Shown piece by piece: positions 6,959-14,274 of a DNA stretch of 16,391 nucleotides (positions are counted from its first letter, which is position 1; every line of letters starts with the position of its first letter). A program made the translations under genes and the position numbers. This stretch comes from JBFKAV01 sp041621405. Its GTDB lineage: Bacteria; Pseudomonadota; Alphaproteobacteria; Rhodobacterales; Rhodobacteraceae. A model generated the notes under the pieces. It was given only the letters and a program-made list of their open reading frames with translations, did not search any database and was not told the origin of the DNA. Where the stretch lies: positions 1 through 16,391 of the forward strand of contig JBFKAV010000077.1 in assembly GCA_041621405.1 (NCBI GenBank). The letters are read 5' to 3'.

Positions 6959-8986
6959 TCAGACCGCGTCGGCGAGCCCGCGCCCTTTCAGCAGCGCTTC
7001 GACCCCGGGCATCCGGCCGCGAAACTTCAGGTAAAGTGCGTCCGCCTCCTCCGAGCCGCCGGAAGAGAGGATGAACCGCTCGAGCCTTGCCGCGGTTTCC
7101 GCGTCGAACGGCCCGCCGGCCTCCTCGAAGGCTTCGAAGGCGTCGGCGTCCATCACCTCCGACCACATGTAGGAGTAGTACCCGGCCGAATAGCCGTCGC
7201 CCGAGAACACATGGGCGAAATGCGGCGTCGCGTGCCGCATCGGAATGGCAGGCGGCGCCCCCAGCGCGGCCAGCTCGGTTGCCTGCACCGCCATCGGGTC
7301 CTCCGGCGCCGCGCCCTCGTGGAAGGCGAGATCGACGAGCGCCGAGGCCACGTATTCCACGGTCGAATGGCCCTGGTCGGCGTTCTTTGCGGCGAGCATC
7401 CGCTCGAGCAGGTCCTTCGGCATCGCCGCGCCGGTCTCGACGTGGCGGGCGTGTTTCTCCAGCACCTCCGGCACTTCCAGCCAGTGCTCGAAAAGCTGGC
7501 TCGGCAGCTCCACGAAGTCGCGCGCGACGTTGGTGCCCGCGACGAAGCCGAAGCTCACGTCCGAGAGCATCTGGTGCAGCGCGTGGCCGAACTCGTGGAA
7601 CAGGGTGCGCGCGTCGTCGTAGGACAGAAGCGCGGGCTCGCCCTTCGGCGGCTTGGCGAAGTTGCAGACGTTCACGACGATCGGCCGCTGCTCGCCGCCG
7701 AGCTTGCGCTGGCTGCGCATGGTCGAGCACCATGCGCCCGAGCGCTTTGAGCCGCGGGCGAAGTAGTCGCCGACGAAGACCGCCATGTGCCGGTCGCCGC
7801 GCGTGACTTCCCAGGCCCTTGCGTCGGGGTGGTAGAGCGGAACGTCGAGCGGCCGGAACTCCAGGCCGAAGAGTCGACCGGCGCAATCGAAGGCCGCCTC
7901 GATCATCGCCTCGAGCCTGAGGAAGGGCTTCACCTCGGTCTCGTCGATGTCGAACTCCGCCTTGCGGCGGCGCTCGGCGTAATAGCGCCAGTCCCAGGCC
8001 TCGAGATCGCCGTTGATCCCGTCCTCGCGCAGCATCGCGGTCAGTACAGCTGTATCGGCCTCGGCCCGCGCCTTCGCCGGCGCCCAGACCGACATCAAGA
8101 GCTCGCGCACCGCTTCCGGCGTCTTCGCCATCTCGGGCTCGAGCTTGTAGGCCGCGAACGACGGGTAGCCGAGCAACTTCGCCCGCTCCTCGCGCAGCTT
8201 CAGGATCTCCGCCGCGATCTCCCGGTTGTCGGTCTCGCCCCCGTTCGCCCCCCGCGCGACCCAGGCCCGGAACGCCGCCTCCCGGAGGTCGCGGCGGGGT
8301 GAGAACTGCAGGAACGGCACGATCAGCGAGCGCGCCAGCGTCAGAACGTGGCCTTCCCTCCCGCGCTCCTCGGCGGCGGCCCTGAACCCGGCCACCACGA
8401 AGCCCGGCAGCCCCTCGAGATCGGCCTCGTCAAGCGGCATCGCCCAGTCGCGCTCGTCGGCCAGCAGGTTCTGCGAGAACTTGGTGCCGAGAACCGCGAG
8501 ACGCTCCTTCACCGCCTTCAGCCGGTCGGCCGCTGCGCCCTCGAGCTCCGCACCCGCGCGCACGAACATGCGCCGGTAAAGCTCCAGCACCCGCGCCTCC
8601 TCGGCCTCGAGTCCAAGCGCCTCGCGCCGTTCCCAGAGCTCGCGAATGCGGCCCCAGAGCGCCGCGTTCATCGTGATTTCCGAAGCGAAGGCCGCCATCC
8701 TTGGCGCCAGCTCGCGCTGGAGCGCTTCGCGCGCCGGGTTCGAATCCGCGCCCGCGAGGTTGTAGAACACGCCCGCCACCCGATCGAGCGTACGCTCCGC
8801 CAGTTCCATCGCCGCGATGGTGTTCGTGAACGTCGGCGCAGCTTCGTTCTCCGCGATCCGCGCGATCTCGGCCCGAGCCTCGGAGAGCGCCACCTCGAAA
8901 GCCGGGGCGAAATGGTCGTCGGAAATCGCTTCGAAGGGCGGCAGTTCGAAGGGCGTGTCCCAGTCGGCCAGCAGCGGGTTGGTCAT
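6959..8986 (-). CDS. M3 family zinc metallopeptidase (oligopeptidase A / peptidyl-dipeptidase Dcp type)
   Basis: A 675-residue cytosolic enzyme without signal peptide that hydrolyses short peptides, most likely in peptide turnover and salvage. The zinc site HEFGH lies at 464-468 with catalytic Glu465, and the third zinc ligand is predicted to be Glu493 in FVELPSQ, the normal spacing for family M3. The start LLADWDTPFELPPFEAI is typical of the M3A subgroup that includes PrlC and Dcp. The conserved GYSAGYYSYMWS segment near residue 605 carries the substrate-binding Tyr residues. Length fits Dcp and PrlC (about 680), and I cannot choose between them. The ATG at 8986 has AAAGGAG seven bases upstream. 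The gene lies 74 bp downstream of the DUF1761 gene and could be co-transcribed. Confidence 0.95.
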   Translation of the reverse strand: MTNPLLADWDTPFELPPFEAISDDHFAPAFEVALSEARAEIARIAENEAAPTFTNTIAAMELAERTLDRVAGVFYNLAGADSNPAREALQRELAPRMAAFASEITMNAALWGRIRELWERREALGLEAEEARVLELYRRMFVRAGAELEGAAADRLKAVKERLAVLGTKFSQNLLADERDWAMPLDEADLEGLPGFVVAGFRAAAEERGREGHVLTLARSLIVPFLQFSPRRDLREAAFRAWVARGANGGETDNREIAAEILKLREERAKLLGYPSFAAYKLEPEMAKTPEAVRELLMSVWAPAKARAEADTAVLTAMLREDGINGDLEAWDWRYYAERRRKAEFDIDETEVKPFLRLEAMIEAAFDCAGRLFGLEFRPLDVPLYHPDARAWEVTRGDRHMAVFVGDYFARGSKRSGAWCSTMRSQRKLGGEQRPIVVNVCNFAKPPKGEPALLSYDDARTLFHEFGHALHQMLSDVSFGFVAGTNVARDFVELPSQLFEHWLEVPEVLEKHARHVETGAAMPKDLLERMLAAKNADQGHSTVEYVASALVDLAFHEGAAPEDPMAVQATELAALGAPPAIPMRHATPHFAHVFSGDGYSAGYYSYMWSEVMDADAFEAFEEAGGPFDAETAARLERFILSSGGSEEADALYLKFRGRMPGVEALLKGRGLADAV

Positions 8987-9060
8987 GGCGCGGCTCCTTT
9001 GCCGCGCAAGCTAGAGCCGCGTCAGGGGTATTGCCAGCAGGTTCCGCGTCCGCTTGCGGC

Positions 9061-9465
9061 TCAGGCTCCCGCCATCCCGCGGAAGATGCCCTGGCAGACG
9101 ATCATGATCACCAGGGCCAGGATCCAGTAGCCGGCGTTGACGTTGCGCGTGTACGCCGTCTGCTTGCCGAACATCCCGCCGGAATAGGCGAGCACCGTAA
9201 AGGCCAGCGTCGCCAGGATTACCGTGAAGAGCGCGCTGGACACCGCGGTCACACCCACGAACCAGCTCATAAGCAGGAGCCCGACGAAGTTCGTCACCAT
9301 CGCGCCTACGGGCATCTCGGACGCCGCGCCCAGCTCCACTCCCAGCCCCTCGGCCCACTTCGTCCCGAAGACCTTGGGCGAATACCAGATCCAGCCCGCC
9401 ACGAACGCCGCCACTGCGCCCACGATCACACCGAGCCAGCTTACGCCTTCGAACAGTTCAGACAT
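9061..9465 (-). CDS. DUF1761 family small membrane protein
   Basis: A 134-residue protein with four predicted membrane segments (about 8-27, 54-73, 78-98 and 111-129). The motif AGWIWYSPKVFGTKWAEGLG after the first segment is the hallmark of DUF1761. Its function is not known. It stands between the ABC permease and the peptidase on the same strand, but an AT-rich promoter-like sequence and a hairpin repeat lie upstream, so it probably starts its own transcript. The start at 9465 is preceded by GAGGG and fits the family N-terminus. Confidence 0.85.
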   Translation of the reverse strand: MSELFEGVSWLGVIVGAVAAFVAGWIWYSPKVFGTKWAEGLGVELGAASEMPVGAMVTNFVGLLLMSWFVGVTAVSSALFTVILATLAFTVLAYSGGMFGKQTAYTRNVNAGYWILALVIMIVCQGIFRGMAGA

Positions 9466-9498
9466 CTCGCGACCCTCGCAATCGATGCTTGATGCCGA

Positions 9499-9528
9499 TA
9501 TTTAGCCATTTTGTTAATCTTCAAGCAA
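9499..9528 (-). promoter_or_regulatory. Candidate sigma-70 promoter for the DUF1761 gene
   Basis: On the minus strand, TTGCTT (9523-9528) and TAAATA (9499-9504) are separated by 18 bases within a short AT-rich patch that stands out from the GC-rich surroundings. It lies 34 bases upstream of the ATG at 9465. I see no gene in the rest of the intergenic stretch 9466-9740, apart from the hairpin repeat near its right end. Confidence 0.4.
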
Positions 9529-9687
9529 GCGCATTCGCGGACGGCTCTGCGCGCTGGAGATCTTGGGCAACTGAGGCCCCGGACCTGCCGCCGATCTGCA
9601 TTATCCCCGGTGCGCCTCGTCCGGCGCAGCCTCGGGATCGGGCGCAAGGCGATCGCCTGTGATCCCCGCTCCTCTGGCTTCGCCCTG

Positions 9688-9737
9688 TCGAAATATCCCA
9701 CGGGGAGCGCGAGGGGTGTGAAACCCCTCGCTTCCGC
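9688..9737 (-). repeat. Dispersed hairpin repeat, copy 1
   Basis: A 50-base element that matches the element at 12946-12995 at 45 of 50 positions without gaps. Its core is a perfect 9-bp stem, GCGAGGGGT at 9709-9717 and ACCCCTCGC at 9723-9731, with loop GTGAA. It lies 3 bp after the stop of the leftward permease gene, so on that strand the hairpin would form at the end of the permease message. No strict T tract follows, only the GATATTT stretch about 20 bases on. I infer a role in ending or protecting transcripts. Confidence 0.7.
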
Positions 9738-9740
9738 TTC

Positions 9741-10532
9741 TCACCGCCCGCGCGCCCGGAGCCGGACCTCGAGCCGCCGGATCAGGAGCGACAGGCTCAC
9801 TGTCATGGTGAGGTAGAGCAGCGCCACCACATTGTAGGTCTCGAAATAGCGGAAGTTCCCGGCGGCGATCACCTTGCCGAGCTGGGTGATGTCGGTCACC
9901 CCGAGCACGCTCACCAGGCTCGAATCCTTCACCATCGCCACGAAATCGTTGCCCAAGGGCGGCAGGATCAGCCGGAACGCCTGCGGGAAGACGACGTGCC
10001 GGAATGTGCGCCAGCGCGACAGGCCCAGCGCCTGCGCCGCCTCGATCTGGCCACGGTCGACCGCCTGCAGCCCGGCCCGGAACACCTCGGCCAGAAAGGC
10101 CGAATAGGCGATCGTCAGCGCGATGATCGCCCGCCAGAGCAGGGAGAAGTCGCGCGACCGGACCGGCTCCGCACCGATCCAGCCGAGCGCCAGGTTGGCC
10201 GCCTCCACCGCCAGCGGCGCGAAGACGAAGGCGACGTAGAGCAGAAGCACGATGATCGGCACGCCCCGCACGACCTCGATGTAGAACCGTGCCGCCTGGC
10301 GCAGGACGATGTGCCGCGAGAGGCTCGCGAGCGCCAGCACGAGCCCGATCGCCGAGGCCAGCGCGAAGCCGGTCAGCGTGACGAAGACGGTGATCCGGAT
10401 CCCGAGCGCCAGCTTGGCCAGGACCTCGGCATAGAGCGTATTGGCGAACACCTGCCAGAACAGGTAGGCCCCGAGTCCCGCGAGCAGGACCAGCCAGTAG
10501 GGGAAGTCGCTGTCGCGCGGCGCGGACGTCAT
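9741..10532 (-). CDS. Amino-acid-type ABC transporter permease (HisM family)
   Basis: A 263-residue inner-membrane protein with about five to six membrane segments. The cytoplasmic EAA loop is clear in EAAQALGLSRWRTFRHVVFP, which docks onto the ATPase subunit, followed by QAFRLILPPLGNDFVAMVKDSSLVSVLG, the conserved polar amino acid permease stretch. It would import amino acids or related small molecules with the binding protein encoded 49 bp upstream. Only one permease gene is present, so a homodimer is inferred. No ATPase gene lies in the window. The start at 10532 has no strong ribosome-binding site. A hairpin between the two genes may lower permease expression relative to the binding protein. 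Confidence 0.93.
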   Translation of the reverse strand: MTSAPRDSDFPYWLVLLAGLGAYLFWQVFANTLYAEVLAKLALGIRITVFVTLTGFALASAIGLVLALASLSRHIVLRQAARFYIEVVRGVPIIVLLLYVAFVFAPLAVEAANLALGWIGAEPVRSRDFSLLWRAIIALTIAYSAFLAEVFRAGLQAVDRGQIEAAQALGLSRWRTFRHVVFPQAFRLILPPLGNDFVAMVKDSSLVSVLGVTDITQLGKVIAAGNFRYFETYNVVALLYLTMTVSLSLLIRRLEVRLRARGR

Positions 10533-10539
10533 CGGCGGG

Positions 10540-10563
10540 CGGCCCCGGCGCAGGCCGGGGCCG
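10540..10563 (-). other. Intergenic hairpin between binding-protein and permease genes
   Basis: A perfect 10-bp GC stem: CGGCCCCGGC at 10540-10549 and GCCGGGGCCG at 10554-10563, with a 4-base loop. It fills half of the 49-bp gap. Such hairpins after binding-protein genes of ABC operons are known to stabilise the upstream message and give uneven expression, and I infer that role here. Confidence 0.55.
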
Positions 10564-10581
10564 GCGAGGTCGCCCGGCGGC

Positions 10582-11367
10582 TCACTGGCCGAGCTTGTAG
10601 TCGAGGAACCATCGGGTGTTCAGCGCATCGAGCGTCCCGTCAGCGCGCATCGCCGCTATCGCCGCGTTGACCGGCGCCACGAGGTCCGAGCCCTTCGGGA
10701 AGATGAACCCGAAATCCTCGGTCCCGAGCGGGCTGCCGATGATCTTCAGCCCCCCGCCCGAGGCCTCGACATAGCCGTTCCCCGCCGTCCCGTCGGTCAG
10801 CACCAGATCGACGTCGCCCGCCTTCAAGGCCTCGACCCCGGCCCCGAAAGTCTCGAAGAGCTTGATCCGCGGGTTCGCCTCGTTGCCGTCGAGCACCTCG
10901 TAGACGCCGACGTAGAAGGGCGTCGTCCCCGGCTGGGCAGCCATCAGTAGCTCCTCGTCCGCGGCGAAGCCGGCGGCATCCGCGAACCGCTCCTCGTCGC
11001 CCCGAACCATCATCACCATCTCCGAGCGCATGTAGGGGTCGGAGAAATCGACCTGCTCCTTGCGGTCGTCGCGGATCGTGATGCCGGTCATGCCGAGGTC
11101 GTACTGCCCCTGGCTGACGGCAGCGATCATCGCGTCCCAGCTGATGTTTTCGTAGGTGACGGTTAGGTTCAGCCGCTTAGCAATCTCGGCCATGGCGTCG
11201 TATTCCCAGCCGACGGCGTTGCCCGCGGCATCGAGGAACTGCAGCGGCGGATAGGCATTCTCGGTCACCACGACGACCTCGCGCCCGCCGAGGTCGGGCA
11301 GGTCCTGGGCCGGGGCGAGCGTGGCCGAAAAGGTCAGCGCGGCGGCAAGCACGGAAACGAGTCGCAT
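10582..11367 (-). CDS. Periplasmic substrate-binding protein of an amino-acid-type ABC transporter
   Basis: A 261-residue protein with a Sec signal peptide (MRLV, hydrophobic core, cleavage after APA at about residue 20). The mature part is a family 3 solute-binding protein (SBP_bac_3 fold): VVVTENAYPPLQFLD near the N-terminus, WDAMIAAVSQGQYDLGMTGI, then the ITIRDDRKEQVDFSDPYM signature, in which the Arg and Asp usually contact the amino acid backbone. The second lobe has GVEALKAGDVDLVLTD. The ligand cannot be assigned. AGGAGA seven bases before the ATG at 11367 supports the start. It is the first gene of a two-gene unit with the permease and follows moeB after 63 bp. Confidence 0.93.
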   Translation of the reverse strand: MRLVSVLAAALTFSATLAPAQDLPDLGGREVVVVTENAYPPLQFLDAAGNAVGWEYDAMAEIAKRLNLTVTYENISWDAMIAAVSQGQYDLGMTGITIRDDRKEQVDFSDPYMRSEMVMMVRGDEERFADAAGFAADEELLMAAQPGTTPFYVGVYEVLDGNEANPRIKLFETFGAGVEALKAGDVDLVLTDGTAGNGYVEASGGGLKIIGSPLGTEDFGFIFPKGSDLVAPVNAAIAAMRADGTLDALNTRWFLDYKLGQ

Positions 11368-11403
11368 CGGATTTCTCCTGCTGGAAGGGTCGCTGCGAAG
11401 TAT

Positions 11404-11420
11404 GCCGCGGCTCGCGCGGC
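11404..11420 (-). terminator. Short GC hairpin after moeB, weak terminator candidate
   Basis: A perfect 6-bp stem (GCCGCG / CGCGGC, 5-base loop) lies between the moeB stop at 11431 and the binding-protein start at 11367. There is no T tract, so the terminator call is tentative. It may separate moeB from the transporter genes. Confidence 0.3.
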
Positions 11421-11430
11421 TGGCAAGCCG

Positions 11431-12465
11431 TCAGCCGCCGCAAACCGGGCAGCCCGCCCGCCGCTTGAGCCCGATCGTCCGCGTCTCCCCGAAAAGCGCG
11501 TCGTAAATCAGCATCCGGCCGGCGAGCGGCTCGCCCGCGCCGACGATCCACTTCACCGCCTCGACCGCCAGCATGGACCCCACCACCCCCGGCAGCGGCC
11601 CCGCCACGCCGGCCTCGGCGCAGGTCGGCACCAGCCCGGGGGCCGGGTCCTCGGGGAAGACGCAGGCATAGCAGGGCCCGCCCGCGGCCGGATGGTAGAG
11701 GCTGATCTGCCCCTCCCACTGGGTGATCGCGGCCGAGAGCAGGGGCTTACCGAGTTTCACCGCCGCTGCGTTCGCCACCCGCCGGGTCGCCAGGCTGTCG
11801 GTGCCGTCGAGCACGAGGTCGTAGTCGGCGAAGAGCTCCTCGGCGATCGCCTCCGTCAGGCGGTGGTGATAGGGGCGCACCTCCACGAAGGGATTGAGCG
11901 CCTTCATCGCCGTCTCGGCCGAGAACACCTTCGGCATCCCGGTCCTGGCGTCGGCATGGACGATTTGCCGCTGCAGGTTGCTGACGTCGACCACGTCGTC
12001 GTCAATGACCCCGATCGTGCCGACCCCGGTTGAAGCGAGGTAGAGGAGCGCCGGCGAGCCGAGGCCGCCCGCGCCGATCACCAGCACGCGCGCCGCCTTC
12101 AGCCGCTTTTGCCCGGTGCCGCCGATCTCGCGCAACATGATGTGGCGCGCGTAGCGCTCGAGTTCGGCCTCGCCGAGACCCTCTGCCGGAGCTGCCGCCG
12201 GCATGGCCGGCCGCGCCCGCGCGCGAAGGGCGCCGAGCCCCCAGGCATAAAGCGCCCCGAGCCCCGCAGCGCCGCCGAGAATGAGCCAGAGCGCCGCCGA
12301 GCCCCCGGTCGCTGCGCGCAGCCCGTGTCCCTCGGGCAGCGCCACCTGCACCGCCAGGACCGCCACGTAGAGCAGCCCCAGCATCAGCCAGCGCGCCTGC
12401 CGCGGCAGCCCCAGCGCCGCCCCGAGCCCCCAGAGCGCCGCCATGAGCGCCAGGACCAGGATCAT
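11431..12465 (-). CDS. moeB: MoeB/ThiF/HesA-type adenylyltransferase with N-terminal membrane region
   Basis: A 344-residue protein. Residues 1-80 form three predicted membrane helices (about 2-20, 26-43 and 57-79), followed by an RARARP linker and a complete E1-like adenylyltransferase domain from about 98. This domain has the nucleotide-binding GAGGLGSP (131-138), the acidic DDD (155-157), NLQRQ with Arg166, DGTD (220-223), and a zinc site of C265/C268 and C339/C342. The family activates the C-terminal glycine of small sulfur carriers such as MoaD or ThiS as an acyl adenylate; MoeB is the molybdopterin branch. No rhodanese domain is present. ThiF or HesA roles cannot be excluded. E. coli MoeB lacks the membrane part. 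Its ATG overlaps the dut stop by 4 bp, so translation is likely coupled. Confidence 0.88.
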   Translation of the reverse strand: MILVLALMAALWGLGAALGLPRQARWLMLGLLYVAVLAVQVALPEGHGLRAATGGSAALWLILGGAAGLGALYAWGLGALRARARPAMPAAAPAEGLGEAELERYARHIMLREIGGTGQKRLKAARVLVIGAGGLGSPALLYLASTGVGTIGVIDDDVVDVSNLQRQIVHADARTGMPKVFSAETAMKALNPFVEVRPYHHRLTEAIAEELFADYDLVLDGTDSLATRRVANAAAVKLGKPLLSAAITQWEGQISLYHPAAGGPCYACVFPEDPAPGLVPTCAEAGVAGPLPGVVGSMLAVEAVKWIVGAGEPLAGRMLIYDALFGETRTIGLKRRAGCPVCGG

Positions 12466-12929
12466 CCCTGCCCCGTCGAGCCGAACCCGCCCGCGCCGCG
12501 CCCGCTGCCGGAGAGCGTCGCCGCTGCCTCGAACTGCGCGCGAACGACCGGTGCGACCACCAGCTGCGCGATCCGCTCGCCATGGCGGATCGTGTAGGGC
12601 TCGGCCCCCAGGTTCACGACGATCACGCCGAGCGGCCCGCGATAATCGGCGTCGATCGTCCCCGGCGCATTCGCCAGCGTGATACCGTGCTTCAGCGCCA
12701 GCCCGGAGCGCGGCCGAACCTGGATCTCGAACCCGTCCGGAATCTCCACCCGCACTCCCGTCGGCACCAATCGCCGCTGCATGGGCGCGAGCGGCAATCC
12801 CGCCTCCCGGATCTCCTCAGGCAGGTTCGCCCGAACATCGGCCCCCGCAGCTCCCGCGGTTTCGTAGGAGGGCAGGCCCATCGCGCGGTCGGCTCCCGCC
12901 TCCCAGAGCACGCGCACCACGGGGCTCAT
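12462..12929 (-). CDS. dut: Deoxyuridine 5'-triphosphate nucleotidohydrolase (dUTPase)
   Basis: A 155-residue trimeric-type dUTPase that cleaves dUTP to dUMP and pyrophosphate, keeping uracil out of DNA and feeding dTMP synthesis. All five motifs are present in order: AGAAGADVRA (25-34), PRSGLALKHG (73-82), GTIDADYRG (90-98) with catalytic Asp93, GERIAQLV (117-124), and RGAGGFGSTG (144-153). Length matches the bacterial family (about 150). The ATG at 12929 is chosen because a GGGGAAGAGGG stretch lies just upstream and the family start follows; the longer frame to 13010 translates the hairpin repeat. It lies 88 bp downstream of coaBC and overlaps moeB by 4 bp. Confidence 0.97.
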   Translation of the reverse strand: MSPVVRVLWEAGADRAMGLPSYETAGAAGADVRANLPEEIREAGLPLAPMQRRLVPTGVRVEIPDGFEIQVRPRSGLALKHGITLANAPGTIDADYRGPLGVIVVNLGAEPYTIRHGERIAQLVVAPVVRAQFEAAATLSGSGRGAGGFGSTGQG

Positions 12930-12945
12930 GCCCTCTTCCCCGTTT

Positions 12946-12995
12946 TCCAAGTACCCCACGGGGAGCGCGTGGGGTGTGAAACCCCTCGCTCCCGC
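12946..12995 (-). repeat. Dispersed hairpin repeat, copy 2
   Basis: This matches copy 1 (9688-9737) at 45 of 50 positions without gaps. The stem is GCGTGGGGT at 12967-12975 and ACCCCTCGC at 12981-12989 with the same GTGAA loop; one T-T mismatch interrupts the 9-bp stem. It lies in the 88-bp gap between the coaBC stop and the dut start, again just after a leftward gene. The similarity extends weakly toward the dut start. Confidence 0.7.
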
Positions 12996-13017
12996 GCCGG
13001 GGGCGGGCACGCCGGCC

Positions 13018-14214
13018 TCACGAAAGCGCCTCCGCGATCCGCCGCGCCAGCCGCGCGGCGACCTCGTCCTTCGACATCCGGGGCCAGTCCTCGGTGCTCT
13101 CGCCGGTGATCAGCGTCACCGCGTTCTCGGCCCCGCCCATGATCCCGGTCGCCGGCGAGACGTCGTTCGCCACGATCCAGTCGCAGCCCTTCTTTTCCCG
13201 CTTCGCCGTGGCGTGGGCCACCACGTCGTCGGTTTCGGCGGCGAAGCCGACGACCAGGCCGGGCCGGCCGGCCTTCAGCGCCGCGACCGTGGCCAGGATG
13301 TCGGGGTTCTCGGCCAGCGCCAGCGCCGGAGGCGCTGCGCCCTTCGCCTTCTTGATCTTCGAGGTCGCCGCCGCCTCCATCCGCCAGTCGGCCACCGCCG
13401 CGGCGAAGACCGCGGCATCGGCCGGAAGCGCTGCCTGCACCGCCTCGAGCATCTCTTGCGCTGTCTCAACCTTCACCACGCCCACGCCGCCGGGCGGTGG
13501 CACCGCGGCCGGGCCTGTCACGAAGGTGACGCGCGCGCCAAGCGCGGCCAGCGCCCGCGCGATGGCCGTACCCTGCGCCCCCGAGGAGTGGTTGGCGATG
13601 TAGCGCACCGGGTCGATCGGCTCACGCGTGGGCCCGGAGGTCACCAGCACGTGCTTGCCCTTGAGCGGCCCCGACATCAGCGCAGCCTCCACTGCCGCGG
13701 CGATCTCCTCGGGCTCGGCCATGCGGCCCGGGCCGAACTCGCCACAAGCCATCTGCCCTTCGTTCGGGCCGACGGTGAGGATGCCGTCGGCCTGAAGCGT
13801 GGCGAGGTTGCGGCGAGTCGCTGCATGCTCCCACATCCGTACGTTCATCGCCGGGGCGATCAGCACCCGCTTGTCGGTCGCCATCAGGAGCGTCGAGGCC
13901 AAGTCGGAGGCCAGGCCCCCCGCCATCTTCGCCATCAGGTCGGCGGTGCAAGGGGCGACGACCACGAGATCGGCCGCGCGGCTAAGCTCGATATGCCCCA
14001 TCTCCGCCTCGTCGGTCAGGTCGAACAGGTGGCGGTAGACCTTCTCCGTGGCGAGGGCCGCGGCCGAGAGGGGCGTCACGAACTCCTCCGACGCGCGGGT
14101 CAGCACCGGCGTCACCGAGGCCTCCCGGTCCCTGAGCCGCCGGATCAGCTCAAGCGCCTTGTAGGCCGCGATGCCGCCGCCGATGATGAGGAGAATGCGC
14201 TTGCCCGCCAGCAT
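13018..14214 (-). CDS. coaBC: Bifunctional phosphopantothenoylcysteine decarboxylase / phosphopantothenate-cysteine ligase
   Basis: A 398-residue two-domain enzyme for two consecutive steps of coenzyme A synthesis: joining cysteine to 4'-phosphopantothenate (CoaB) and decarboxylating the product (CoaC). The N-terminal flavoprotein CoaC domain has GGGIAAYK (12-19), the active-site His74, the PAMN motif at 121-124 and the catalytic Cys157 in ACGEFGPGRM. These positions align closely with E. coli CoaBC. The C-terminal CoaB domain begins near LVTSGPTREPIDPVR and has NHSSGAQG, VADWR, and the KIKK lysine segment. The ATG at 14214, with GGAGAG upstream, gives the proper start; an upstream ATG at 14271 has no support. 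It lies 60 bp downstream of the chaN-like gene and may share its transcript. Confidence 0.97.
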   Translation of the reverse strand: MLAGKRILLIIGGGIAAYKALELIRRLRDREASVTPVLTRASEEFVTPLSAAALATEKVYRHLFDLTDEAEMGHIELSRAADLVVVAPCTADLMAKMAGGLASDLASTLLMATDKRVLIAPAMNVRMWEHAATRRNLATLQADGILTVGPNEGQMACGEFGPGRMAEPEEIAAAVEAALMSGPLKGKHVLVTSGPTREPIDPVRYIANHSSGAQGTAIARALAALGARVTFVTGPAAVPPPGGVGVVKVETAQEMLEAVQAALPADAAVFAAAVADWRMEAAATSKIKKAKGAAPPALALAENPDILATVAALKAGRPGLVVGFAAETDDVVAHATAKREKKGCDWIVANDVSPATGIMGGAENAVTLITGESTEDWPRMSKDEVAARLARRIAEALS

Positions 14215-14274
14215 GGTGGCTCTCCGCCCGCTACGCCCTGCCGTTCTAGGCGGCGCCCCGCGCGATGACAACTC

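Noticed and set aside
5549..7750. A 733-codon plus-strand open frame
   Set aside because: It runs out of frame through holA and the GST and antisense through the peptidase. The product is R/G/P-rich and low in complexity, typical of a GC-rich shadow.
9647..9658. A 12-bp palindrome containing GCGATCGC
   Set aside because: It resembles the cyanobacterial HIP1 site, but a single copy in GC-rich DNA is expected by chance and has no link to a gene here.
9441..9701. A possible 86-residue minus-strand protein before the DUF1761 gene
   Set aside because: Its start lies inside the hairpin repeat, the frame overlaps the promoter-like region and the DUF1761 start, and it shows no recognisable fold or good ribosome-binding site.
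12930..13010. An N-terminal extension of dut by 27 residues
   Set aside because: It would translate the hairpin repeat. The ATG at 12929 has a good ribosome-binding site and matches the family start.
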